Assembly: GCA_964490845.1 (NCBI GenBank)
Contig: CAZBED010000001.1
Coordinates: forward strand, 496,001-560,000
Reading direction: 5' to 3'
DNA: 64,000 nucleotides
DNA from: JADJSS01 sp964490845
Lineage (GTDB): Bacteria > Bacteroidota > Bacteroidia > Chitinophagales > JADIYW01
This document shows, in pieces, positions 1-8,310 of the stretch. The notes below the pieces were generated by a model, which was given only the letters and a program-made list of their open reading frames with translations, was not told where the DNA came from and did no database searches. Numbering within the stretch: position 1 is the stretch's first letter; the number at the start of each line of letters is the position of its first letter. The position numbers and the translations under genes are program-made.

Positions 1-1451
1 TCAATGCCCAGAAAAAACTCATCCGTCTTGGAAATCTCTACCTGATCTTTCGGACGAAGCGGTCCCAATATTCTGACATTCTCAATCCGGTTTCTGGGCC
101 CCACCAAGGTCACCATTTCGTTTGCAGCAAACTGGCCGGGTTGTGACAATGGCTTGTAAACAGTCAGCTCATAATCTTTTCCAAACAGCTTATCCAGGGT
201 TTCTCTGGTCAGATGCACATGCCTGGCAGAAATGGCAATCGGTATTTTGGGAAGCATATTGACTTTATTTTTTTCTTCCAGAATCTTTTGAGCTTCCAGC
301 GCAATCGCATATTGTTCATCCGTCTTAATTACCAGTATTCTTACTCTTGAGTGTTCTTCCGATATATTGATGACATCCTGTTCGTCAGTCAGGACAGCGG
401 ATTTATTTTTGTCTTCATCCAGTTTGATTCCTAAGAAGTCCAGGCCCTGACAAGTCCTGTTTCTTATTTCGAGGCTATTTTCACCGATTCCTGCAGTAAA
501 GATTAACACGTCTACACCCCCCATTACTGCAGCATAGGCGCCGATATATTTTGTAAGGCGATGCGTAAACACATGTATCGCCAGCCGGCAGTCTTCATTA
601 CCATTTTCTGCCTGAATCAGGATATCCCTTAAATCATTTCCAATACCACTTAATCCGGATAAACCTGATTGATTATTTAAAAAATCCTCCGTCTGTTTTG
701 GTGTCCATCCTTCTTTTTCCTGCAAGAATGTAATAACGCCGGGATCGATATCGCCACAGCGGGTACCCATGACCAATCCTTCCATCGGGGTCATACCCAT
801 TGAGGTTTCAATACTTCTGCCATACTCGATAGCACAGACACTGGATCCGTTTCCTAAATGACAGGATATGACGCGAAGGTTCCGGATGTCTTCATCCAGA
901 TAATTGCTTGCCCTTTCAGCTACATATTTATGACTCGTTCCATGAAATCCATACCTTCTGACGGAATATCTGTCTGCCGTCTTTTTATCAATGGAGTAGT
1001 ACTGCGCCCGTTTAGGTAATGTCTGATGAAAAGCCGTATCAAACACTGCGATATTAGGGAGGGTTCCAAAAACTTCTTTTGACATTCTTATTCCGGACAA
1101 ATGCGCAGGATGGTGCAGTGGTGCTAAATCGCTCAATTCACGAATTGCATCCTCAACGCTTACATCAATTAACACCGGCTGGCTGTATTTGTCACCGCCG
1201 TGTACAATGCGATGACCTATCCCTTCAAGATTGATTTCTTTTAATACTGATTTCAGCTGTATCAAACAAAATTTTATGATGCTATCCAATGTCAACTCCC
1301 CTTGATATATCAGTTTAGTATCGTTTAATAGTATCTGAGGAGTATCAGGTATACGTTCAGCAGTAAGAGACAATACGGCAGAATGATGCAATGTATCAAT
1401 AACATCCGCTTTAACGGAAGAGCTGCCGCAATTTATGGTCAGAATATACAT
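1..1451 (-). CDS. Acetate kinase fused to PduL-type phosphotransacylase (3' end beyond window)
   Basis: A fused enzyme that would interconvert acetyl-CoA and acetate through acetyl phosphate. Residues 1 to about 395 are an acetate kinase: NCGSSSVK at 7-14 supplies the phosphate-loop residues, followed by GHRIVHGG, VFDTAFHQ, GFHGTSH, MGTRCGDIDP and FTAGIGEN, the usual family order. From about residue 398 the same frame continues into a PduL phosphate acyltransferase: ISARHVHLT carries two histidines known as zinc ligands in PduL, and GPLRPKDQVEIS is a family signature. 483 codons are visible with no stop or frameshift; the frame is still open at base 1, so the rest of PduL lies outside. The ATG at 1451 gives the family-typical start. 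A -7-like element lies at 1510-1517. Kinase assignment is firm; the PduL part rests on motifs over about 85 residues. Confidence 0.9.
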   Translation of the reverse strand, partial: MYILTINCGSSSVKADVIDTLHHSAVLSLTAERIPDTPQILLNDTKLIYQGELTLDSIIKFCLIQLKSVLKEINLEGIGHRIVHGGDKYSQPVLIDVSVEDAIRELSDLAPLHHPAHLSGIRMSKEVFGTLPNIAVFDTAFHQTLPKRAQYYSIDKKTADRYSVRRYGFHGTSHKYVAERASNYLDEDIRNLRVISCHLGNGSSVCAIEYGRSIETSMGMTPMEGLVMGTRCGDIDPGVITFLQEKEGWTPKQTEDFLNNQSGLSGLSGIGNDLRDILIQAENGNEDCRLAIHVFTHRLTKYIGAYAAVMGGVDVLIFTAGIGENSLEIRNRTCQGLDFLGIKLDEDKNKSAVLTDEQDVINISEEHSRVRILVIKTDEQYAIALEAQKILEEKNKVNMLPKIPIAISARHVHLTRETLDKLFGKDYELTVYKPLSQPGQFAANEMVTLVGPRNRIENVRILGPLRPKDQVEISKTDEFFLGI

Positions 1452-1509
1452 CTAAAAATTTTGATGAAGATAAGAAAATTCAACGCATCAGCATCCGTCC
1501 AACGTTAAC

Positions 1510-1517
1510 CAAAATTA
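1510..1517 (-). promoter_or_regulatory. -7-like element before the ackA-pduL fusion
   Basis: On the minus strand this reads TAATTTTG, matching the Bacteroidetes -7 consensus TAnnTTTG, 58 bases before the start codon. No TTTG stands about 20 bases further upstream, so only half of the promoter is recognisable. Confidence 0.3.
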
Positions 1518-1577
1518 AACAATCGTTTGGTTGATTTCTACTTATTTATACCTACCTTAATTGTCAAATTAAAAACT

Positions 1578-3659
1578 ATGCAAAAACTTTTTTTTACCCT
1601 TACTCTCCTTTCCTCTTTCTACATTTCATCAGCCATTGAAATCAATATCAAGAACATCCAAATTATCCGTGACAAATGGGGCGTTCCACATATCTACGGA
1701 AAAACGGACGAAGAAGTGGCATACGGTCTGGCCTGGGCGACCTGCGAAGACGATATCAAATCGATGCGGGAGAATCTGTTGACAGCAAGAGGCAGACTGG
1801 CCGAACTGAAAGGTAAAGACGGCGCTATCATGGATTTTTTGTGTGCGTTTATCGGAGCCAGAGAAAGTGTAGAAAAAAACTATGACAAAAGTTTTTCACC
1901 TAAATTTAAAAACATATTAAGTGCTTATGTCCTGGCATGTAACAACTATATCAAGGCACACCCCAAAGAAGAACAAATGCACGATTTGCTCCCTATTACA
2001 GAGAAAGACATGATAGTTGGATATACCATTGGATTGGCGCTGATGACGAATGTGCCTTTTACACTGATGAAGATATCCAACGGAACACTGAAGACAGACA
2101 TGCTGACTGCACCCAAAGGCTCCAATGGATTTGCTGTCAACAGTTCAAAAACAAAAGACGGTCACACTTATCTGGGTATCAACTCGCATCAGCCGCTGGA
2201 AGGTCCTTATTCCTGGTATGAGGCGCATGTGCATTCAGATGAAGGCTGGGATATGTTAGGCGGTACATTTCCCGGCGGTGTAACCATTTTTCACGGTGTT
2301 AATCAGTATTTAGGATGGGCGCATACAGTCAGTATGGCTGATCATGATGATGTCTATCTGTTGCGGATGCATCCGACCGAAAAACATAAATATTACTTTG
2401 ACGGCAAGTGGCTTGATTTGGTAGAGAAGAAAGTAAAACTAAAAGTAAAACTTTTCTGGTTCATCAAAATTCCCGTCACCAAAACCTATTATGAGAGTGT
2501 GTACGGGCCTGTAATGGAAAAAGACGGGAAGTATTTTGCCATGCGTTTCCCTTCATCTTTTGATATCAGAGGCGCTGAGCAATGGTACCACATGAACAAA
2601 GCTAAAAATCTGGAAGAATTTCAACAGGCGCTAAAGATGATGGCATTACCCGGCCTGAACATCATCTATGCGGACAGAGATGACAATATATTGTATATCG
2701 ACAACGGACACTTTCCTAAAAGGAACAAAAATTACAACTGGTGGAATGTGCTTCCCGGTGACACTTCCGCCACCTTGTGGAAGGCCAATGATTATTATCC
2801 GTATGACAGCCTTGTAAAAATGATTAACCCCAAATGCGGGTATATTTTCAACAACAACAATACTCCCTTCAACTGCACTTCCAAAGAAGATAATCCTGTG
2901 AAATCCCTGAGCACGTTAACTCCTTATTATTTTGCGTATGACGACAACCGTTCCCTGCGTACCAGCTACCTGTTCGGAAATTGCGGAAAGATATCATACG
3001 ATGAGTTTAAAAACATAAAATACGACCAATCGTTCCTGAATCCCGCATACAACTATGCGATGACAAACATTGAAGATCTGTTACATCTTGATATAAAAAA
3101 ATATCCTCAGATAAAAGAAAGCATCCATGTGTTAAACAAATGGAACAGGAGTGCTGATGTTAATAATAAACAGGCTGCCATTGTAGCAATAGTCATTCGT
3201 AAAGTAATTGACAAACTGATTGAAGAAGGACATTTTCCCGCAACGCGGACAAAAATAAAAGAATGGTTTCTGGTACAATGTGTTGAAGAAGCACAAGAAC
3301 ATCTGAAAAAACATTTTGGCACTCTTGAAGTCCCGTTGGGAGATTTACAACATCTGGTAAGAGGAAAAAAAGAACTGCCAATTGGAGGCATCCCCGATGT
3401 GATAGCAGCCATGTGGATTGCAGAACACAAAAATGGCATGTACAAAGCTGAAACGGGTGAAACTTATATACAACTTGTGCAGTTTACCAAAGACGGACCG
3501 ATTATTGAGAGTGTATCCCCTTACGGTGCCAGCAATGTGGAAGGCAACAAACATTATGACGATCAGATGGATTTATTCGTACAAAAGAAATGTAAAAAGA
3601 TGAGTATGAAGTACGAAGAAATTATGAAAGAAAAAGAGCGCATCTATCACCCCGGCTAG
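1578..3659 (+). CDS. Penicillin acylase-like N-terminal-nucleophile hydrolase, exported
   Basis: A 693-residue member of the penicillin amidase (S45) family, which cleave or form amide bonds in substrates such as beta-lactams, acyl-homoserine lactones or lipopeptides. The sequence begins with a signal peptide (MQKLFFTLTLLSSFYISSA). The alpha-chain motif IIRDKWGVPHIYG is near the start, and KGSNGFAV around residue 180 fits the autocatalytic site, making Ser182 the expected nucleophile after cleavage. GGTFPGG and GWAHTVS fit the beta chain. The frame extends upstream to a TTG at 1527, but the ATG at 1578 starts a proper signal peptide and is preferred. The methyltransferase gene follows after 32 bases on the same strand, suggesting an operon. 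The substrate cannot be read from the sequence. Confidence 0.85.
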   Translation: MQKLFFTLTLLSSFYISSAIEINIKNIQIIRDKWGVPHIYGKTDEEVAYGLAWATCEDDIKSMRENLLTARGRLAELKGKDGAIMDFLCAFIGARESVEKNYDKSFSPKFKNILSAYVLACNNYIKAHPKEEQMHDLLPITEKDMIVGYTIGLALMTNVPFTLMKISNGTLKTDMLTAPKGSNGFAVNSSKTKDGHTYLGINSHQPLEGPYSWYEAHVHSDEGWDMLGGTFPGGVTIFHGVNQYLGWAHTVSMADHDDVYLLRMHPTEKHKYYFDGKWLDLVEKKVKLKVKLFWFIKIPVTKTYYESVYGPVMEKDGKYFAMRFPSSFDIRGAEQWYHMNKAKNLEEFQQALKMMALPGLNIIYADRDDNILYIDNGHFPKRNKNYNWWNVLPGDTSATLWKANDYYPYDSLVKMINPKCGYIFNNNNTPFNCTSKEDNPVKSLSTLTPYYFAYDDNRSLRTSYLFGNCGKISYDEFKNIKYDQSFLNPAYNYAMTNIEDLLHLDIKKYPQIKESIHVLNKWNRSADVNNKQAAIVAIVIRKVIDKLIEEGHFPATRTKIKEWFLVQCVEEAQEHLKKHFGTLEVPLGDLQHLVRGKKELPIGGIPDVIAAMWIAEHKNGMYKAETGETYIQLVQFTKDGPIIESVSPYGASNVEGNKHYDDQMDLFVQKKCKKMSMKYEEIMKEKERIYHPG

Positions 3660-3691
3660 AAATGGAGAAATAAAATCAGAAATACTTTAGC

Positions 3692-4510
3692 ATGAAGAAA
3701 ATACCTATTCAACTTGGCCGCGTTCAGGAAACCCTGTTGTTGCCATTGGTCTCCAGAGCAAAAGAAACAGAATATAAACATCCGTTGCTGAATGATGTAA
3801 AGGCGGTTGAATTATTCAGCCAGCTGGAGGTCGACAGGAAAAAACTGCTCCGTAATATAACAGAGATTGGCGTTCATGGATTATGCTACCGCGCATACAA
3901 AATGGACGAAGCGATCAGGAATTTTTTACGGCAACATCCTAATGGGAAAATTTTGGACATCGGTGCCGGATTAGACACTACCTATTACCGATGTGACAAT
4001 GGCACAGCGTTGTGGTATGATTTGGATTTACCCGATTCCATTGCGTTACGGACACAACTTCTCCCTCCTCCCAACAACAGGGTCACCTATATTGCAAAGT
4101 CCATGCTGGATTATACCTGGATAGATGACATCGGAGATATTTCGGACGGATTGTTCATTACCATACCCGGTGTATTGCCTTACTTCAAGGAAGAGGATGT
4201 CAAAACATTTTTGACCACCATTGCTCCCCGCTTGAAGGGAGCGGAAATCCTGTTTGATGTGATATCGCATTTTGCTAAATTTTTTGTAGACTTCCGTATC
4301 AAAGCGGCAGGGATGAAACAAGCACATCTGGAATGGGGAATTTTAAAACCCGAAACTGTTACTAACTGGAGCGAACACATTAAACTGGTCAAAGCCATTA
4401 AATTTTTTGAAGATATGCCGAAGTCCAACCAGCGGATAAGTACCAGAATTGCCATGAGGTTTAACAAAATCATGGATATGACCCAATTGTTTCACCTGCG
4501 TTTTGTATAA
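3692..4510 (+). CDS. Class I SAM methyltransferase, LCMT/TcmP-like
   Basis: A 272-residue S-adenosylmethionine methyltransferase of the leucine carboxyl methyltransferase/TcmP-like group, which methylate carboxyl or hydroxyl oxygens of small molecules. The SAM-binding motif I is ILDIGAGLDTTYYR at about residues 91-104; YDLDLPD about 20 residues later provides the acidic residue for the ribose, and the middle region FITIPGVLPYF fits motif IV. No signal peptide, so cytoplasmic. It lies 32 bases after the acylase gene and its stop is one base from the stop of the convergent esterase gene. The substrate is unknown; the pairing with an exported acylase is not one I recognise. Confidence 0.75.
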   Translation: MKKIPIQLGRVQETLLLPLVSRAKETEYKHPLLNDVKAVELFSQLEVDRKKLLRNITEIGVHGLCYRAYKMDEAIRNFLRQHPNGKILDIGAGLDTTYYRCDNGTALWYDLDLPDSIALRTQLLPPPNNRVTYIAKSMLDYTWIDDIGDISDGLFITIPGVLPYFKEEDVKTFLTTIAPRLKGAEILFDVISHFAKFFVDFRIKAAGMKQAHLEWGILKPETVTNWSEHIKLVKAIKFFEDMPKSNQRISTRIAMRFNKIMDMTQLFHLRFV

Positions 4511-4511
4511 T

Positions 4512-5681
4512 TTATTCCACCACAATTTTCTCGGTGGCAAGGATGCCATTCTCACCTGACAGCTGTATAAGATATACTCCGGCAGGAATCTTTTCATCTA
4601 TGGAAAGTGATGGTTGTTGTGATTTGACCTCTGTTGAATAAATTATATTACCGGCAATGGAGTAAATACGAAGTACATTGGCCTTCTCTTTAACAGATGA
4701 AAAATCTACCGTTAATTTTCCACCGGTAGGGTTTGGATAAATATTCAGCCCTGCCTTGTTCTGCTGGTTATTTCTGACGTCTGACAGGACAGACGTTCGT
4801 GCATACTGCCTGAAGAACTCCCAGATTGTCTGACAATAGGAGATGTCATTTGCCGGCAAACCATACCATCTGTGTTCTCCATTAATGACTTTATAAAAAA
4901 TGACTTTACTATTTTCTTTACCATTGTTATATACAAACCGGACAAAACGCTTTCCATCATTAGCAAGATTGGGCATGGTATCTATCACAGGTGTCATATT
5001 GCATTGATTTTGTGTAGCCCAAAATTTGACGGTATTCTCCGCACTCATACCCAACCCGGGCAGGAACCCGAGTGTGCTGGTACCAAAATATCCAATCGTT
5101 GCATCATTTGTACCATGAAACTTGAGATAAGGCATAGATTTTGCCGGTAGCACCGTCAGTGAATTTCCTCTCAAACCGGAAACATTGGCAGCGGCTGCAA
5201 ATCTGTTGCTGTTCTCTGCCGCCAGTCTGTCCGTCATAAACCCGCCAAAAGAAAATCCAAAGACATACATTCTGGCAGTATCAATCTTGTATTTTGAAAT
5301 AACGGTATCCACCAACGCGTTGATAAAGGCATTATCCTTAACGCCGTTGTTAATAACAACGATTCCGGTACTCGCTCCGGAATTCCATGCATTTGCACCC
5401 AAAACCGGATCCGGCAATGCTTCAGGATAAACGCAAATATAGTTAGCGGTATCGGCAATATCGGACATGCAAATTCGGCTGAAATTGCCGATTGTATCGC
5501 CAAATCCGTGCAGCCCGACCAACAAGGGTACCGCTTTATTTTGAGTGGTGTAGATATCCGGAACGTAAACAATATATTTCCTGTTTACATTATCAAAGCG
5601 CATGGTACCGTTAATAAAACCTGCTAAAACCGGCAAAATGTATACACACGATGCCATTAGAAATGTAATCGTTCTTTTCAT
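4512..5681 (-). CDS. Secreted CE1/LpqC-like esterase with T9SS sorting domain
   Basis: A 389-residue secreted serine esterase of the alpha/beta-hydrolase fold, related to LpqC, polyhydroxybutyrate depolymerases and feruloyl esterases. A signal peptide is followed by VPLLVGLHGFGD (oxyanion hole), the nucleophile elbow FGFSFGGF with its serine, HGTNDATIGYF in the acid region and NGEHRWYG with the likely catalytic histidine. The last 75 residues, starting at LNIYPNPTGGKLTVDF and ending in EKIVVE, are a type A T9SS sorting domain, so the enzyme should be exported across the outer membrane and anchored or released. It is convergent with the methyltransferase gene, the two stops being one base apart with no terminator between. 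The natural substrate (plant ester or polyester) is not determined. Confidence 0.82.
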   Translation of the reverse strand: MKRTITFLMASCVYILPVLAGFINGTMRFDNVNRKYIVYVPDIYTTQNKAVPLLVGLHGFGDTIGNFSRICMSDIADTANYICVYPEALPDPVLGANAWNSGASTGIVVINNGVKDNAFINALVDTVISKYKIDTARMYVFGFSFGGFMTDRLAAENSNRFAAAANVSGLRGNSLTVLPAKSMPYLKFHGTNDATIGYFGTSTLGFLPGLGMSAENTVKFWATQNQCNMTPVIDTMPNLANDGKRFVRFVYNNGKENSKVIFYKVINGEHRWYGLPANDISYCQTIWEFFRQYARTSVLSDVRNNQQNKAGLNIYPNPTGGKLTVDFSSVKEKANVLRIYSIAGNIIYSTEVKSQQPSLSIDEKIPAGVYLIQLSGENGILATEKIVVE

Positions 5682-5721
5682 AAAAGAAAATCAGTTAGAT
5701 ATATAAACACGAAAAAAAATC

Positions 5722-6900
5722 TTATTTATTTGCCTTCTTGGCTGCTTTTGCTTCTCTTTTCGGAATCACCTTTGCTCCTCTTCTTTTATCCCAGTTTTCA
5801 TTAAAGTTCATCCTTACGCCCAAATTAAAATACATCGTAGAGGCATTGTATTTTTGTGCCGGTTCGTCCATAGGTTTATCAATATCAATTTTCTTCAAAT
5901 CCGTTCCGATGGTATAACGCAACGTATTGGACTCTTCGGTTATCTCGCCATGATATACAAAATGCTTCAGGTATTCCGGTGCTTCATCAACACTGGCTAT
6001 GTTTAACGGTATCGGTGTAAGTACGGAAATTAAAGGAAGCAGCGTAGATTCTGTTTTCACAGAGAACTCTGAAAACTTCGTTTCCTTTGGCCTTATCGTA
6101 AATGCCTGAATGCGGAATTCTGCAAAAGCCCATACATTTTTAAACAACCGAACATCAAAAGCGATAGATGTACTGACACCAATCGTTGGGTGTAAGGATG
6201 TTTTAGCAACTGCCGTATATTCCATGCTATAGCTGGCATCTATTAAGGTCAGGGGTATAGTTGGCAAACCGGCCAGTGTTTCAAGTAATCTGCCGGAATG
6301 GTCAATCACTTTAGCCCTGGAAACCGGTGCTCCGCCAATTGGCAGGCACAATCCGGCTTTACCTGTGATACCAAAACGCTTGCCATTGTCCCAATGCATC
6401 ACCAGATGCGGATTGATATAAATAGCTGGCTTGATTTTGGTGTACTCTTCTGCGAAATAGGAAGCTTTATTTCCATTTGACAATGTCACATCCGTATTGA
6501 TTCGGGCATCCAGTTGCTCGGGATGGATGGCAATAGTATGCAATACATCAATGCCTACATATTTGTTGAACATATGCCCCCATCCGAAGCTGGCAGCCCA
6601 TCCACCACCCAACGTACCGAAAATCGGTTTGGCACTCAGTGACGTATCTGTCTGGTTCCAGTCTTTGTTACCTACTTCTTTATAAGGAGAAAATTTATTC
6701 GTACTCAAGAAGGGTATACCATAGCCGGCTGTTCCGTAAATATACCATCCCTTACCTTCCGGTCTGGTTACTTTTTTCCTGATATTCAGCTTGCTTTCAG
6801 GAGCGGGCGCTACCGGGCCTTTTGCTTTTTTAGGTGCCGTCTCCGCCGACAGTGTATTTTGTATTATAAAGGTCAACAACAGTACAATCAATTTCTTCAT
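5722..6900 (-). CDS. Outer membrane beta-barrel protein, paralogue A
   Basis: A 392-residue exported protein I do not recognise by name. After the signal peptide (MKKLIVLLLTFIIQNTLSA) and a short Pro/Lys-rich linker, it consists of alternating amphipathic strands with aromatic girdles (GYGIPFLSTN, WGHMFNKYVGIDVLHT, FGITGKAGLCLPIGG) and ends with a strand rich in charged residues plus a basic tail, as in small Bacteroidetes outer membrane barrels. It aligns along its whole length with the next gene upstream (6990-8141). The frame is open to 6930, but the ATG at 6900 starts the signal peptide. Gap to the upstream paralogue is 89 bases without a visible terminator, so both are probably cotranscribed. 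Ligand or function unknown. Confidence 0.75.
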   Translation of the reverse strand: MKKLIVLLLTFIIQNTLSAETAPKKAKGPVAPAPESKLNIRKKVTRPEGKGWYIYGTAGYGIPFLSTNKFSPYKEVGNKDWNQTDTSLSAKPIFGTLGGGWAASFGWGHMFNKYVGIDVLHTIAIHPEQLDARINTDVTLSNGNKASYFAEEYTKIKPAIYINPHLVMHWDNGKRFGITGKAGLCLPIGGAPVSRAKVIDHSGRLLETLAGLPTIPLTLIDASYSMEYTAVAKTSLHPTIGVSTSIAFDVRLFKNVWAFAEFRIQAFTIRPKETKFSEFSVKTESTLLPLISVLTPIPLNIASVDEAPEYLKHFVYHGEITEESNTLRYTIGTDLKKIDIDKPMDEPAQKYNASTMYFNLGVRMNFNENWDKRRGAKVIPKREAKAAKKANK

Positions 6901-6989
6901 AGCCGAATTTTTATGGATTTGTTTTAACATCGTTGTTGTTTTAAAACTTTAAAAATCAAAATTCTTTCAAGCCCGTCAAATTTTCTTTT

Positions 6990-8141
6990 TTATTTCCTTT
7001 TAGATGTTCCGTTGCGCTGTGCTTCCCGTTTCTTTGCCATCAGGTCAAAATCAATTCTAAGGCCGGCATTAAAGTACATGGTAGAAGCATTGAATTTTTG
7101 TCCGGGTTCATCCATAGGTTTAGTAATATCAACTTCCGGTATGTTCGGATCCAGATTGATAATTTCCTTAAATCCGTACCTGGCAGTATTGGATTCCTTG
7201 GTAATTTCATTTCTGTAAATGTAGTGTATTAAGAATTCCGGTGCCTCTCCAGCGCTGTTTACGTTAGACGGTATAACCAATAAGCCGTTTGGAGCGGGTA
7301 TCTTGATACCTAACACATTAATACTGGATGTTTGCCTGAATTCATCAAAAATGGTCTCTTTCAGGTTGATGGTATACGCCTGTACTCTTGCTTCCGCAAA
7401 CAATGTTACACGTTTACTGAGTTTAACATCAAATCCTATGGAGGCGCTCACACCAACGGTTGGTTTATAAGAAGTGTGTGCATTGGCGCTGAGTTCTATT
7501 TCCAATCCTATAAGTCCGGGTAATGCTAACGGAATTATCGGATAACCCGCGAGGGTTTCTATAATTCTGCCTTGTTTATCGAGGATATACGCTCGTGACT
7601 GTGTCTTACCGAAAATAGGCAATACCAGCCCTGCCTTACCGGTGATGCCAAATCGCTTGCCGTTATCCCAACGCATGATTAAGTGCGGGGAGATATAAAT
7701 ACCGAATGTCCCTGTCTTCTGAGTTGCATAATAGGTATCCAAATCAATACGAGCGTCCAGTTGCTCCGGGTGCCACGCAATGGTATGCAGAACATCAATA
7801 CCGATATATTTATTAAACATGTGCCCCCATCCTAAATTGAAAGCAAAACCACCACCGTTTGTACCAAATAATGGCTTGACACTTAATTCACCATTTTTCT
7901 GATACCAGTCTTTGTCACCAATTTCTTTGAGCGGGGAACGTTTATTGGTGGATAAAAATGGAATCCCATACCCCGCACTGAACGTAACGTACCAGTCTTT
8001 ACCCAGCGGACGAATCACATTCTTCCGGATGCGCAATTTGAGCGGCTCCTTAGCAGCGACAGAACCATTATCTGATGATTGTTGTCCGAAAATAAGCATA
8101 GAAGAAAGAACCAGAACCGCGGAAGTAATCAATTTTTTCAT
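6990..8141 (-). CDS. Outer membrane beta-barrel protein, paralogue B
   Basis: A 383-residue exported protein, paralogue of the gene just downstream. The signal peptide MKKLITSAVLVLSSMLIFG precedes a barrel-like region sharing the blocks GYGIPFLSTNK, WGHMFNKYIGIDVLHTIA, PEQLDARI, DNGKRFGITGKAGL and MDEPGQKFNASTMYFN with its partner. The largest difference between the two is in the middle, where this copy has a shorter segment after the DAR motif, fitting variation in surface loops. Likely located in the outer membrane. The upstream gap (8142-8310) contains a -7-like element and a 12-base palindrome. Function unknown; tandem duplication is clear. Confidence 0.75.
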   Translation of the reverse strand: MKKLITSAVLVLSSMLIFGQQSSDNGSVAAKEPLKLRIRKNVIRPLGKDWYVTFSAGYGIPFLSTNKRSPLKEIGDKDWYQKNGELSVKPLFGTNGGGFAFNLGWGHMFNKYIGIDVLHTIAWHPEQLDARIDLDTYYATQKTGTFGIYISPHLIMRWDNGKRFGITGKAGLVLPIFGKTQSRAYILDKQGRIIETLAGYPIIPLALPGLIGLEIELSANAHTSYKPTVGVSASIGFDVKLSKRVTLFAEARVQAYTINLKETIFDEFRQTSSINVLGIKIPAPNGLLVIPSNVNSAGEAPEFLIHYIYRNEITKESNTARYGFKEIINLDPNIPEVDITKPMDEPGQKFNASTMYFNAGLRIDFDLMAKKREAQRNGTSKRK

Positions 8142-8241
8142 GTGTATTTTTTTGTAGTTTTTTGTTAGAGTACAGAACTGGAAAACATCCTCCCAAACCC
8201 TTCACTCTGTTACATTTAAAGTTATTTTTTGTTAATGCCGA

Positions 8242-8253
8242 CGTAATATTACG
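8242..8253. repeat. 12-base palindrome upstream of the barrel gene pair
   Basis: CGTAATATTACG is a perfect 12-base palindrome about 100 bases before the start of the 6990-8141 gene. A -7-like element on the minus strand (TATTTTTG, 8270-8277) lies just beyond it, so the palindrome would be near position +20 of such a transcript. It may be a binding site; chance is possible at this length in AT-rich DNA. Nothing else is visible in 8142-8310. Confidence 0.3.
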
Positions 8254-8310
8254 CAAAAGTGCAGGAATACAAAAATAATGAGACATAAATATCTAATCTA
8301 ATTATTATCC

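Noticed and set aside
1527..1577. Upstream TTG extension of the acylase gene
   Set aside because: It would add 17 residues before a complete signal peptide; the ATG at 1578 is the better start.
3107..3445. Antisense open frames inside the acylase gene and many similar ones elsewhere
   Set aside because: They lie wholly within confidently identified genes, have cysteine/phenylalanine-rich unlikely composition and no independent start context.
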